A stretch of 64,000 nucleotides of DNA from Hennigella sp045598825 (GCA_045598825.1 JAZRUX010000017.1:1-64000), one strand, 5' to 3'. Shown: positions 42,290-53,821, counted from the stretch's first letter. Numbers and translations are program-made. The notes: a model not told the origin generated them from the letters alone.

Positions 42290-44032
42290 TTAAATAAATT
42301 CTCTTTTTTTGTAGCTGCGATGTAGTAATTCATGAGCTTTGTGAGAGTTTGGTTTTTCCAAAAAATCTTTATAAATTTTAATGATTGAAGGGTTTTTGTG
42401 ACTCTTACGATATTCTTTTTTAGCATCATTTTTATAAAGTGCTTTTGAACGAAGTTTAATTACTTCTTCTCTTTCAACTTGATCATAGTCAACATATGGC
42501 ATTCCACCACCGTTAACGCAACCACCTGGACAACACATTATTTCAATAAAGTGATATTGTTTTTTGCCTGATTTAACTGATTCAAGCACTTGTCTTGCAT
42601 TAAATAGACCGGAAGCAACACACACTTTAACTTCTTTTCCTTTAAGGTTTAAAGTGGCTTCCTTAATACCTTTAGTACCACGAACTTTCTTATATTCAAT
42701 ATCTTTTAGATCTTCACCCGTAACGACATCAGCAACAGTTCTTAACGCTGCTTCCATTACACCACCAGATGCTCCAAAGATTACACCAGCTCCAGTTGAT
42801 TCACTAATTAAGTCATCAAATTTTCCATCTTTTAATTTAGGAAAATTAATTCCCATAACTCGGATCATTTTAGCTAATGATCTAACAGTTAATACTGCAT
42901 CAGTATCACGCATTCCTTTTAGTGCATCGCAACCATATTGAATTTCTGATTTTTTTGCTGTGCATGGCATGATATGAACAGTAAAAATCTTCTTTGGGTC
43001 AATTCCCATTTTTTGTGCTCAATATGTTTTTGTTACAGCACCTTGCATTTGCATTGGTGATTTAGCTGTAGATAAGTTTGGAATAAATTCTGGATAATAA
43101 GCAGTACAGTAGTTGATTCAACCTGGACTACAACTTGTAATTAAAGGTAATTTACCACCATTATTTAATCGGTCAAGGAATTCATATCCTTCTTCCATAA
43201 TCGTTAAATCGGCAGCAAAATCAACATCAAAGACATATTTAAAACCTAGTCTTCTTAATGCTGTGATCATTTTACCTTCTACATCGGTTCCAATTGGCAT
43301 GCCAAATTCTTCACCTAATCCAGCACGAACTGATGGAGCTGGTGAACAAACAACAATATAATTTGGATCAGCTAATTTTTCAAATACTTCTTCATAACTT
43401 GGCTTTTCAGTTAATGCACCGGTTGGACAAACCAATGTACATTGACCACAACCAACACAAGCAGTCTTATCCATCTTTTCATCAAAGGCACAACCAATAT
43501 ATGTGTTAAAACCTCGTTTGTTTGCATGAATAACACCAACATCTTGTTGTTTATCACAAACTGCAATACATTTCTTACATAAAATACACTTGCTTGGATC
43601 GCGAATAATACAAGGGGATGTATTATCAGATTCATGAGATGATTTTTCACCATCATAAGTATGATCATCAATTAAATATGTTTCAGCATATTCTTTTAAT
43701 TTACAAGCACGCGCTTTTGGACAATTAGAACAATTTTTGTTGTGATTAGACATTAATAGTTCAAGGTTTTTTCTACGCGCTTGAATTACTTTTCAAGTAT
43801 CGGTATATACTTCCATGCCTTCAGCAACAGGATAAACACAAGCGGCAACCATACCTCTTGCTCCTTTAACTTCAACTAAACACATTCGGCAAGCACCAAT
43901 ACCATTAAGTCCTTTTAAATGACATAGGGTTGGAATTATGATTCCATTATCTCTAGCGGCATCAAGAATAGTTGAACCTTCTTCAACCTGAACCTTAACA
44001 CCATCAATAGTTAAATTAATTAATTTCTTCAT
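42290..44032 (-). CDS. hydA: [FeFe]-hydrogenase catalytic subunit HydA
   Basis: A 580-aa protein with the full modular M3 architecture. N-terminal [2Fe-2S] domain: C37, C48, C51, C65. His-ligated [4Fe-4S] site: H97, C101, C104, C110. Two ferredoxin clusters: C149/152/155/159 and C192/195/198/202. H-domain: L1 TSCSPGW (299-305), L2 MPCTAKKSE (C357), L3 IEIMCCPGGCVNGGG (C501, C505). It reduces protons to H2 or the reverse. L1 has Ser at position 302 where the canonical motif has a second Cys, and L3 has an extra Cys at 500. ATG 44032 with AGGAGG upstream, reading through TGA at 43793. It lies 10 nt after hydB. Maturases HydE/F/G must be elsewhere. Confidence 0.95.
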
Positions 44033-44042
44033 AGTTCCTCCT

Positions 44043-45923
44043 TTATTTTTTAGAAATTGCTTGGAAACGGCAGTTTCTTGCGCAAGCTCCACACTTAATA
44101 CATTTGCTTTGGTCAATTGTAAATGGTTTTCCAATAGTTCCAGAGATTGCTTGAACTGGACAGTTCTTAGCACAACTTGAACATCCTTTGCATTTTTCTG
44201 GATCAATAAAGTAACCAGTTAATGCTTTACATACACCAGCAGGACATTGTCCTTTAGTGTGAGCAATATATTCATCTCTAAAATATCTTAGGGTTGAAAG
44301 AATTGGATTTGGAGAAGATTGTCCTAATCCACAAGCAGAAGTTGCTTTAATATGAGTCGATAATTCTTCTAATTTAGTAATGTCAGCCTCAGTCGCTTTA
44401 CCATTTGTAAATTTATTTAACAATTCTAATAATCGTTTGTTACCAATACGACATGGTACACATTTACCACAAGATTCTTCAACACAAAATTCCATATAGA
44501 ATTTACAGATGTCAACCATACAGTTATCTTCATCCATAACAATTAAACCACCAGATCCCATCATTGACCCAATTGCCATTAAGTTTTCATAATCAATTGG
44601 AGTGTCTAGTAGTTTAGACGGAATACATCCACCAGATGGTCCTCCTGTTTGTGCAGCCTTAAACTGTTTACCTTTAGGTATACCACCACAGATATCAAAT
44701 ACGATTTGTCTAAGTGTTGTTCCCATTGGTACTTCAATAAGTCCAGTGTTGTTGATTTTTCCGCCAACAGCAAACACTTTAGTACCTTTAGATTTTTCAG
44801 TACCAATCTTATTGAATCATGATGCACCATTTAAAATAATTCTTGTAATGTTAGCATATGTTTCAACGTTATTTAATAATGTTGGTTTACCAAATAATCC
44901 TTTCACAGCTGGGAATGGAGGTCTTGGTCTTGGTTCACCACGATTACCTTCAACTGAAGTCATTAATGCGGTTTCCTCACCACAAACAAAGGCACCAGAT
45001 CCTAAACGCAAAGATAGTTTAAAATTAAAGTTTGTTCCAAGAATATTTCTACCTAATAATCCATATTTCTTTGCTTGAGCAATTGCTGTTTCAAGTCGTT
45101 GTACAGCAATTGGATATTCAGCACGAACATAGATGAAGCCTTCATCAGCTCCTATAGTGTATGCAGCAATAGCCATTGCTTCAATAACAGAATGTGGGTC
45201 AGCTTCAAGGATTGAACGATCCATGAATGCACCTGGGTCGCCTTCATCAGCATTACAACAAACATATTTCTTCTTGTTTACTGATTTTTTTGTTAATGAT
45301 CATTTTAATCCTGTTGGGAAACCACCACCACCACGACCACGTAGTTGTGCATCAGTAATTACCTTAATTACATCATCTGGTTTCATTTCGGTTAATACTT
45401 TGTGTAATGCAAAATATCCATCACAAGCAATGTATTCATCGATATTTTCTGGATCAATGATACCTGTATTCTTTAATGCAATCTTTACTTGGTGTTCATA
45501 AAAATGTGTTTTATTTAAAGGAATAACATTATTATTTTCATCTAGTTGACTTGGTCAAATGAAGTCTTTTACTGGTTGACCACCAATAATATGTTCTTCC
45601 AATATTCTTTGTGCACTATCACGGTTTACTTTACGGTAGAAAATACCTTCTGGGTAAACTAAGACTACTGGTCCTTGAGCGCAAAGACCATGGCATCCTG
45701 TTTGTGATACTTCAACTTTATTTTCTAATTTATGAAGTTTGATTGCATTCTGAAAATATTTAATAACTTCGCTAGATTTATTACTTAAACAACCAGTTGA
45801 AGCACAAACTAAAATTTGTTTTCTGCCTGATTGTTCTGCTTTAGATAAACTTAAACGACGGTCATTAATTCTTTTCGCTAACTTTTCTTTTATAGCTTTT
45901 AATTGAGTTATTGTAATGGCCAT
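44043..45923 (-). CDS. hydB: Hydrogenase NADH/FMN subunit HydB (NuoF-like)
   Basis: A 626-aa flavoprotein matching HydB/HndC of multimeric electron-bifurcating hydrogenases in length and order. N-terminal thioredoxin-like [2Fe-2S] domain (C40, C45, and later TGCHGLC). Then the NuoF core with GRGGGGFPTGLKW (NADH/FMN glycine-rich loop), GSGAFVCGEETALM and the [4Fe-4S] site SCGKCVPCRIG. C-terminal pair of ferredoxin clusters (CKGCSSCAKNCP and CIKCGACARNC). It passes electrons between NADH, flavin, ferredoxin and HydA. It starts 2 nt after hydC. Interrupting TGA codons are all Trp. Confidence 0.95.
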
Positions 45924-45925
45924 AA

Positions 45926-46402
45926 TTATTTGTTAGCTCCTTTCTTGTCTTCTTCAATCACTTTATCAATGATTGTTTGGCAATCATTTGGAGAAATTGA
46001 ATAAACCTTGTCATTAATCATAATAACTGGTGCTAAACCACAGCAACCAACACATCTTGCGCTAGTTAATGTGAACATGCCATCAGCAGTTGTTTCACCT
46101 AGTTTAATTCCAAGTATTTGTTCAAATTTATCTAAAATCTGTGCACTACCTTTAACATAACATGCTGTTCCTAAACATACGCTAATAACATATTTTCCTT
46201 TTTTAACAAAAGAAAATTGTGCGTAGAAACTAGCAATTGAATATATTTCACTTGTAGTTGTGTCAAATTCATCAGCAACTATTCTCATTACTTCTTGAGA
46301 AAGGTAACCAAACTCTGTTTGTGCTACTTGTAGACACATTAATTTGGTTCCATTCTTAGCATGAAGTTGCTTTACCTTACTTGAAAATTCTTCAATAGTC
46401 AT
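45926..46402 (-). CDS. hydC: Hydrogenase [2Fe-2S] subunit HydC (NuoE-like)
   Basis: A 158-aa thioredoxin-like ferredoxin of the NuoE family. Cluster ligands C76, C81, C117 and C121 (SVCLGTAC and RCVGCC). It is the first gene of hydCBA; in the known complexes it docks on HydB. GGAGGAT upstream of ATG 46402. A 26-bp perfect palindrome lies 18 nt before the start and beside a TATAAT. Confidence 0.95.
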   Translation of the reverse strand: MTIEEFSSKVKQLHAKNGTKLMCLQVAQTEFGYLSQEVMRIVADEFDTTTSEIYSIASFYAQFSFVKKGKYVISVCLGTACYVKGSAQILDKFEQILGIKLGETTADGMFTLTSARCVGCCGLAPVIMINDKVYSISPNDCQTIIDKVIEEDKKGANK

Positions 46403-46419
46403 AGTTATCCTCCTACTAT

Positions 46420-46449
46420 ATTATTAAAGATATATCTTTAATAATTATA
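46420..46449 (-). promoter_or_regulatory. Hydrogenase operon promoter with perfect 26-bp dyad
   Basis: Arms ATTATTAAAGATA (46420-46432) and TATCTTTAATAAT (46433-46445) form a gapless palindrome. On the minus strand TATAAT (46449-46444) overlaps its edge, so the predicted start site lies in the middle of the dyad. This is the place a repressor would bind. The palindrome also lies 48 nt from the divergent def start. Confidence 0.55.
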
Positions 46450-46479
46450 GTTAATATCATATAAAAAAAATATTTTATA

Positions 46480-46485
46480 TATAAT
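46480..46485 (+). promoter_or_regulatory. -10 box of def, leaderless position
   Basis: TATAAT ends 7 nt before ATG 46493; no Shine-Dalgarno can be present. Confidence 0.5.
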
Positions 46486-46492
46486 AACATTA

Positions 46493-47068
46493 ATGTTGAA
46501 ATTACAAGATCTTAAACCATCTTCTGATTGAATATTAGAGGATAGCAATGACTTTTTATCTAAACACTGTAAGGATGTTACATTTCCTTTAGATAAAACT
46601 GATTCATTATTAGTTAACAAAATGGTTAACTATATTGATGCTTGTTACCAAAACAGAGATGAGGAATTTGATATTCGTAATGGAATTGCTGTTGCTGCAC
46701 CACAAGTTGGATGTGATAAAAAAATAATTTATGTTCACTTTGATGATGAAAACGGCAAAGAGCAACGTTATCTATTAGCTAATCCTGAAATTGTAGCAAC
46801 AAGTGTTGCTTGTTGTTACCTGAAACAAGGTGAAGGCTGTTTATCAGTTCTAAAAGATCGTGCTGGACATGTTAAAAGATTTAACAAAATAAGAGTTAAA
46901 GCTTTAGACATGCTTAATGATAATAAACCAATCACAATTAATGCTGAGGGTTTATTCTCCGTTTGTTTGCAACATGAGATTGATCATTTGTCAGGCGTTT
47001 TGTACTATCAAAAAATTGATAAGAAAAATAAATGACTTGATAAAGATAAATCTTTAATAGTTTATTAA
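46493..47068 (+). CDS. def: Peptide deformylase
   Basis: A 191-aa metalloenzyme removing the formyl group from nascent proteins. Motif 1 GIAVAAPQVG (64-73), motif 2 EGCLSV with metal ligand C116, motif 3 QHEIDHLSG with H161, E162, H165. The N-terminal extension of about 60 aa before motif 1 is of the type seen in Gram-positive (type II) deformylases. Two TGA Trp codons (W13 and near the C-terminus). The TAA overlaps an ATG in the next reading frame, but the true rnj start is 12 nt later. Confidence 0.95.
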
Positions 47069-47079
47069 TGGGAGGCAAT

Positions 47080-48774
47080 ATGCCAGACTTAAATAAAAAA
47101 CCAACAACTATATTTGCTTTAGGTGGAATTGAAGAAATCGGTAAGAATATGTACATCGTTGAATATGATGATGAGCTATTTGTTATCGATTGTGGCAACA
47201 AATTTAGTGATGAAAATGAACTACCGGGTGTAACATCAGTTATTTGTCCTTTTGATTATTTAATTCAAAACCAAAATAAGATCAAAGGTTTAATTATCAC
47301 TCACGCTCATGAAGACCACATTGGTGGCGTTCCATTCCTTTTAAAGACAGTTAAAATTCCTGTTATCTATGGAAGTTTATTAGTTCAAAACATTTTAAAA
47401 CGTAAAATGAAAGAGCATCCTGATGCAAAAATTGAAAAATTTGTTGAATTAAAAGATGATCTAAAAATTGAAACAAAACATTTCAAGGTAGATTTCTTCC
47501 GTGTATGTCACTCTATCCCATTGTGTTTTGGTGTTTGTTTACAAACACCAAATGGTAATGTAGTTACGTGTGGTGACTTTAGATTTGACTTTACAAATAA
47601 AATGGAACAAACAGATATTCATAAAATTTGTGAAGTTGCTCGACGTGGTGTTGATTTAATGCTTTGCGAAACTACAAATGCAGAAGCACAAGGATTTTCA
47701 ACTTCTGAAAAATATGTATTAGATGAAATTCGTCGTCAAATTACCAAAGCTCCTGGTCGTGTATTTATTACAACCTTTGCAAGTAACTTACGTCGTATTC
47801 AAAATATTATTGAAATTGCTATTAATTTAAATAAACGTATCTGTATTATTGGTAAAACAATGGATGACAATATCCGTACTTCTATCAATACTGGTTTATT
47901 GAAAACATTTAAAACTGATTTTGTTGAACCGTGTGATATTAAAAATACACCTGATAATGAATTGGTTGTTATTCTAACTGGATCACAAGGCGAACCAACT
48001 GCCGCATTAAGTATGATGACAGCAGGTAAGTATCCACATGTCATTTTAAAACCTAGTGACACTATCTTATTTAGTTCGAACCCTATTCCAGGAAACTTTG
48101 CTTCTGTAGAAGAATTAGTAAATAAGCTATACAAATGTAGTGTACGGGTTGTACAAAACTCATCAACATGTAAATTACACGCTTCTGGTCATGCAACGCA
48201 AACTGAACTTGAATTAATGATTAAATTAGTTGCACCAAAATATATCATTCCAATCCATGGTGAATATAAGATGCTATCAGCAATGGAACAAAATGTTGAA
48301 TTCCTAGGTATTGAACCGGATCGATATGTTCAAATATCTAATGGACAAAAAGTTAAATTAATTGATCATGAACTAAAAGTTACAGATGAATTTGTTGATA
48401 CTAAAGAAGTTTATGTTGATGGCAAGAAAATTAATGAGGATAACTCTAAAGTGTTAGGTGCAAGAAGAATTTTAGGAACTGATGGTGTCTTTAATGCGAC
48501 AATCGTTATTGATCGTAAAGCTAAGAAAATTATTGGTTTACCAATTCTAATCACTCGTGGTTGCTTCTATGCTAACGCAAGCATGGGGCTAATTAAAAAG
48601 ATTTGCTATTCAATTAAAGAAAACATTGAAAAGGAAATGAATGAATCTCATCAACTAATCACTAACCAAACAATTAGGAAGATTGCAGAAAATACAATTA
48701 CCTTCTTTATCTGAAAGAACAAAAATAAACGTCCTTTAGTTAAAGCTACAGTGTTCGATGAAAAAATAGGCTAA
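47080..48774 (+). CDS. rnj: Ribonuclease J
   Basis: A 564-aa metallo-beta-lactamase/beta-CASP ribonuclease, a main mRNA decay and 5'-processing enzyme in Firmicutes and mollicutes. Zinc motif H75-A-H-E-D-H80, then VCHSIPLCFGV, CGDFRFDF, the beta-CASP block (TTFASNLRRIQ, TGSQGEPTAALS), and HASGHATQTEL with IHGEYKML. I choose ATG 47080, preceded by GGGAGG at 5 nt, over ATG 47068, which overlaps the Shine-Dalgarno. The C-terminus extends past TGA 48712 (Trp) by 19 residues. Confidence 0.95.
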
Positions 48775-48785
48775 CACCTATTTTT
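48762..48785. terminator. Bidirectional terminator between rnj and the lyase gene
   Basis: AAAAATAGG / CCTATTTTT with a 6-nt loop, flanked by A and T runs. Confidence 0.85.
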
Positions 48786-50807
48786 TTACTGGTTGTCAAA
48801 TATTATGAATTCGCCTTTGCTACCTGTATAAGTGTGTCCTTGATAAGTAAATTCTGCTTCATCTTTAAAGAATCTAGCAGCAATCCTTCCATCTGGCATT
48901 TCAACAGCTTGAGCTTCATCATCGTTGCTAGCTACTTTAAATTGACCTAAATTATATTGAGATACCGGTTGTATCGCATAAGCATATTTGGAATTATCTA
49001 TATTGTTAATTTTAACAGTTAAAATTTTAGCATCGTCTGGTCAATCAGATTGGGGATATGAATGATTATTACGATGTCAAGATCAAAGTTTGCCACCTCG
49101 TGTGTCGACATCATAACTTAATTTAGAAGTATCTTCACTTTCTATATTAGAATAAGCAACTTGACCATTGATAATTGTTTTTTCATCATTTGATACGGTA
49201 AGTGTTTTATCTGGAGCTTTATAACATTGCTCAACAGTTGTAACTAACTCTCCATCGTGTTGGTTGTCGTGAACATCACAACCTAAAACTGCTAAACCAT
49301 ATGGTGTCATAAAACCAGATATTTCATATCATGTTATGCTTGGCCATAAGTGTTCGTGTCATGATGCTTGTGTAATACAAACATATGTTTGATCTTCATC
49401 ATCTTTCTTATTGTCATCATCTACATATTCTGTAGCATAGAATACTCCAGTTTTTGTGTGCTTAAATGCTTCATTATCATATTTTTGTAATGTTACATCA
49501 TCTTCTGGGTAAGAAGTAGTTCCAGGAATGTGAGAATAATCTCATAATGGTGAAATATCAGCATACTCATTGCCGTCTTCCATAACACAAGTGTTAACAC
49601 CAAAAACCATATTATGCGATAAGATGTTTTCATCATTTGCTATTTCACAATTAATTAGGTCACCAGCAGTTCCTTTGAAACCGATGTAAATTCCATCAAT
49701 ACAAGAAGCAGCAAATTTGGATTTTTTAAAAAATTTAACTCCCTTAAATGATGGTTCTCCTTTTTGTCAATGATCTAATAATTCTTGTAATTCATCTTTT
49801 CTTGGACAATTAGGTAATTGAGCAAAATATCTCAATTCATCAATATTTCCCAAATCTGTTGTACCACCATTGAATTGTGTAGCTTGCTTTCGAACAAAGG
49901 TTCTACCCATACATTGTCAGTTAAAATTACTTTTGTGAGTGAAATATTTAAGACCATCAACAACAAACGAAATAATAATCTTCAGTTTATTTTCGTCTAA
50001 TTGAATATCTGAGTCAATGAATGCTGAAGCAATCTTTGCTAAAAGCAATGCACCTTGTCGTCCATATCCACCAGTATATAATTGATGTCCGTGTTGAAAA
50101 TAACTTCCGTCTGATTTAAATCCTTCATCTTTATCAAACTTAATTTCCTCACCAACTTTTTCAAACATTAATTCAATTTCTGAATAGTCTTTTGCCAATA
50201 AACCGCACTTTAGTGTGATATCACCAGCTCAAAACATGTTTGTCCCTGTTTCATCAAGTGTTTCAGGGTTATATTTTAATGATCCGTGGCGTAATCATTC
50301 CATCATACACTCTTGTTGATCATTTGGTAAGTTATTTATGACAAAGATTGCAAGGTTACTAAAATCTCTTGGTACACCAATTTGATTGAATCATCAATTT
50401 TCATTATGAAAATCGTTGCATAACCAAAAACCTGTTAGTCTATTTGCAATATCCATCAAATCTCTGTCGTTTCTTTGATATGCTAATATAGCGATTTGTA
50501 GTGTACGAACAATGTGTTGGTGTGCAGGCCACAATGCCTTATCGCCATCGCTATAGTCTATATTGTAAAATTTATATGCCTTAAAATCCTTTTGAAACTT
50601 AGTTTCAGGTACTTCATCTAATTCACTTTTTATTTCATTAATCGTTTTATCTTTATATGCAGAAGTATCAATTGTTTCAATTAACATCTTTTGATAAGAC
50701 TTCATTAATGTTTCGTATGGGAACGAATCATTTGTTGGTGTACAACTTACTAATGGCATCACACATTGTGATGCAGCAATAGGTAACAATAATCATGTTT
50801 TTTTCAT
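48786..50807 (-). CDS. Polysaccharide lyase family 8 lipoprotein (hyaluronate lyase-like)
   Basis: A 673-aa surface lipoprotein: signal peptide with an LVSC box (Cys22). PL8 features: WWFNQIGVPRDFSN (137-151), then a catalytic triad by spacing, N190 (GTNMFW), H239 (DGSYFQH) and Y248 (TGGYG). In the pneumococcal hyaluronate lyase the same residues are N349, H399 and Y408, so the 9-residue His-Tyr spacing is exact. The C-terminal half is a beta-sandwich region. PL8 enzymes cleave hyaluronan, chondroitin or xanthan. At 673 aa it is shorter than most. It follows an MFS-like transporter by one base, so substrate import is a likely partner. Confidence 0.87.
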
Positions 50808-50808
50808 T

Positions 50809-52284
50809 TTATATCTCCATTTCACTTCCAGTATTAAATCTAATGTTTGCTTGCCCTTTTTCTGGTGGGTGTTTTACGTGTATAGCATAAGAAATAACAA
50901 ACAATACAATCATTAATAAAACCACACCAATTGTAATACTATTAACTAAAGTGTTATCCCGATCAAAAGCAGCAATATGTGAAGTTGATTCACTATAGTG
51001 AAAATCATAGATATCACCTTTAATGATGTTATTAAATATTGAACCGCCAGTAATACCTAAGGCTAAACTTGTGTTGTATAAACCAATTGGTGTAACAACA
51101 CTACTTTTAGTAAAGTATTTGTTTAACATAATACCAACAAAGACTGGATACATTAATCCATAACCTAAACCATTTAATAGGTTAGTGCTAAAGTAAACTG
51201 GAACATTAATAACATTTGTATTAACAATCAAATATGCAAATCAACACATTGCTCCAATCAAGATAAGAATTCATTTCATCTTATTTTGATGTTTTGACAA
51301 GAATGCTGCTGCAATAATTGCACCAATTAGCTGTCCAATTGCAAAAACTAAAGATAAATATCCTTCAAAAAATTTAACTTCAGCAATGACGCTTGGTGGA
51401 TATATTGCATTAGGCTGAGGAATATCGAAAGCAAATGCAATATAAATTAATTGCGTAACAGAACTTGGGCCAGCAGTAACTCAACGAACAAAACCAAAGC
51501 AAATTGCAGCTAGACAAACTAATCATACAACTGATCAGTCATGTTTACTTCTAACCGATTCTTTTGTTGAAAGATTTTGAAATAATGTTTGTCGTTCTTC
51601 ACGAATGAACATTGTAATAACAAATGATATAGCAACAAAAGCTATTGCCAATAACCATAATCATTTCAAATAATCCAAATAAATTGTTGCTGGAGGGTCA
51701 ACTCTTGGACCATGTTCTGGCACAAGACCACATAGTACTGCTTCGATACAAGAAGTGATAAATTCAGCAATTAAAATAGGCAACACAAGAATAGAAACTG
51801 TTGTAAATATTTTACGTCTGTGTTCTTGTTCAGAAAACATTAAATTAAATAAACCAATACCTGAAGCACCAACACCTGTTCCAACTGATTGAATAATGTT
51901 GCAAGCAAATGATCCAGGTCATACAAACATTGGTCATAATGTAACAAGTTGAATTGCTAAAGAAATGTAAATAACATTTTTTCTTGATTTCATTTTGTAA
52001 CTTAAAACATCGGTTAATGGTCGTCATAACAAACCTACAAAACCATAGATAGCTAGAGGTATTCATAACAAGCTGCCACCATCACCAATTCCTTGATGAA
52101 TATGCATTTGACCAGTATATTCTCTAGTCATTAATGGTGCCATTCAATAGAAAATAAAAAGAATGAACAATAAAATCTTGTTAGTACTTCCTAGCTTTAA
52201 TCGTCAAATTAAAATGCCAGTACCAGCAATAACTAGTGTTAACAATATTGAATTAATAATTAAAGCTAAAGTCTCGTAATTCAT
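50809..52284 (-). CDS. MFS-like 12-TM transporter (copy 1)
   Basis: A 491-aa polytopic protein with about 12 membrane helices and MFS-like topology. A charged loop follows the second helix pair (WRPLTDVLSYKMKSRKNVIY), equivalent to the conserved loop 2-3 (GxxxD(R/K)xGRR) of MFS carriers. Position upstream of the PL8 lyase (1 nt gap) suggests it imports sugars or oligosaccharides released outside. The C-terminus is soluble (KHPPEKGQANIRF). It is a paralogue of the next gene (shared WLPVTIYG/WIPLAIYG, GASGI and TPI.LYNT blocks). TATAAT (52297-52292) lies 7 nt before the ATG. Confidence 0.8.
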
Positions 52285-52291
52285 ATTTTTA

Positions 52292-52297
52292 ATTATA
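52292..52297 (-). promoter_or_regulatory. -10 box for transporter copy 1, leaderless position
   Basis: Minus-strand TATAAT ends 7 nt before ATG 52284, just after the terminator of the upstream transporter. Confidence 0.45.
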
Positions 52298-52307
52298 AAT
52301 ATAAAAA

Positions 52308-52330
52308 AATAAATCCCATAGGGATTTATT
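52308..52330 (-). terminator. Terminator after transporter copy 2
   Basis: AATAAATCCC-TATG-GGATTTATT followed by TTTTTT on the minus strand; the stem starts within the stop codon region of the gene. Confidence 0.85.
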
Positions 52331-53786
52331 AGTCATCCATATCTTGTTGATTGCGGACCTTATTTATCCGAACCACTCTTGGTGGGTGTTTCTTTTCAAT
52401 AAATCACGCTCCAGTAAATAATCCTCACATAACCAAAATAATGCCAATAACAATTCCAGCTACAATTCAATTTTGAATCACATATTCATCTCATTCTATT
52501 TTTCCTTGGCCTAAAATACCTTTTGTTAGAAATTGTTTGAAGAATAAACTTGATGTGATTCCTATTGAAAGACCAGTGTTATATAAAGTGATAGGCGTTA
52601 TCTTGTTTGTTTTTGTAAAGAATTTATTTAATGTAATACCAACAATAATGTTGTATGTTGTTCCAAAAGCTCATCCATTAATGAAGTTAAACGCCATTCG
52701 ACCCCAAACATTTAATACAGATCCATACAATATGCCAAAAATTAATCATAAACCACTAGCAATAGTGAATATAGTTCACTTATTCATTCTTTTTACTAAG
52801 AATAAACCAGTTACAATATTTGCTGCCATTTGTCCAACAGTAAAGATTACAGATAAATATCCCTCATATGCTTTAGGATCTAAAGCTGTATGCTGACCAA
52901 TGTATCTCAATTCAGTGATAATCGTTCCTCCACTAGTGGAGAATTTAATGAATGATGTAATGGCCGCTGAAAGAATCAATAGTATAACAACCGAAACATC
53001 TCACTTATTAGATACTGGTTGTTTATATTTATTATCCTGGTATAAATATGCAGTTTTTTCCTTGATAAAAATTGTAATGATTCCAGTGATAACAATTAAT
53101 ACTAATCCTATCACTCACATATATTTAACAATTCCAATGTATTGTTGTCAATACTCAGGGGTAGGTTCGGGTTGTGGTTGATCAGGAACAAAACTTGTTA
53201 CACAACATTGAAGAACGGAGGAAAAGAATTCACCTAATAATGGCGGAAGCGATAATAACGACACAGTCAAGAATACTTTTTGTTTTGCATACTGTTCATT
53301 AAACATTAAGCTGAAAATCGCAATACCGCTAGCACCAATCCCGACTGTTAAAGATTGAATTACGTTTGTGGCAAAACAAGGATAGGCAATCATTGGGATT
53401 GCCCCAACAGCTTGTATTAAAAGTGAAATATAAATTACAGTCTTTCTTGACTTAAGTCTATGACTTAATAAATCATTTAGTGGTTTTCAAAATAACCCAA
53501 TAATTCCATAAATTGTTACTGGTAGTCATCAGAATGAGCTTGTGGCTCCTATATCACTTATTCCAGCCATTGCTGTTTGCATTTGACTCGTATATTCACG
53601 AAGTAGCATCGGAGCAATTCAATAAAGTGTATAAATAACAAACAATAAACGATAATTTTTATCATCAAATTTTATCTTGAAGATTAGAAAAATGGATACC
53701 CCTAGTGAAACTAGTAAGATACTAAAGTTAACAATCAATGCGATTATTTGATTATTGTCTAATCCATTTAACATAGTATTTAACAT
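52329..53786 (-). CDS. MFS-like 12-TM transporter (copy 2)
   Basis: A 485-aa paralogue of the adjacent transporter with the same helix layout: FWWLPVTIYGIIGLFWKPLND, GIGASGIAIFSLMF, and near the end KITPITLYNTGLSIGI. The external loop between helices 5 and 6 has a proline-glutamate run (DQPQPEPTPEYW). I start at ATG 53786 (MLNTMLNGLD); a frame extending to 54002 has no support and runs into the fumC promoter. Substrate unknown. It is separated by its own terminator from the lyase transporter, so it is regulated separately, and it is divergent from fumC. Confidence 0.78.
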
Positions 53787-53821
53787 TATAGTCCTATTGC
53801 AAATTAAAATACATTTACTTG

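Noticed and set aside
43754..44032. Separate small [2Fe-2S] protein gene upstream of hydA
   Set aside because: The break is a TGA at 43793-43795 in the same frame; it is the N-terminal domain of one 580-aa HydA.
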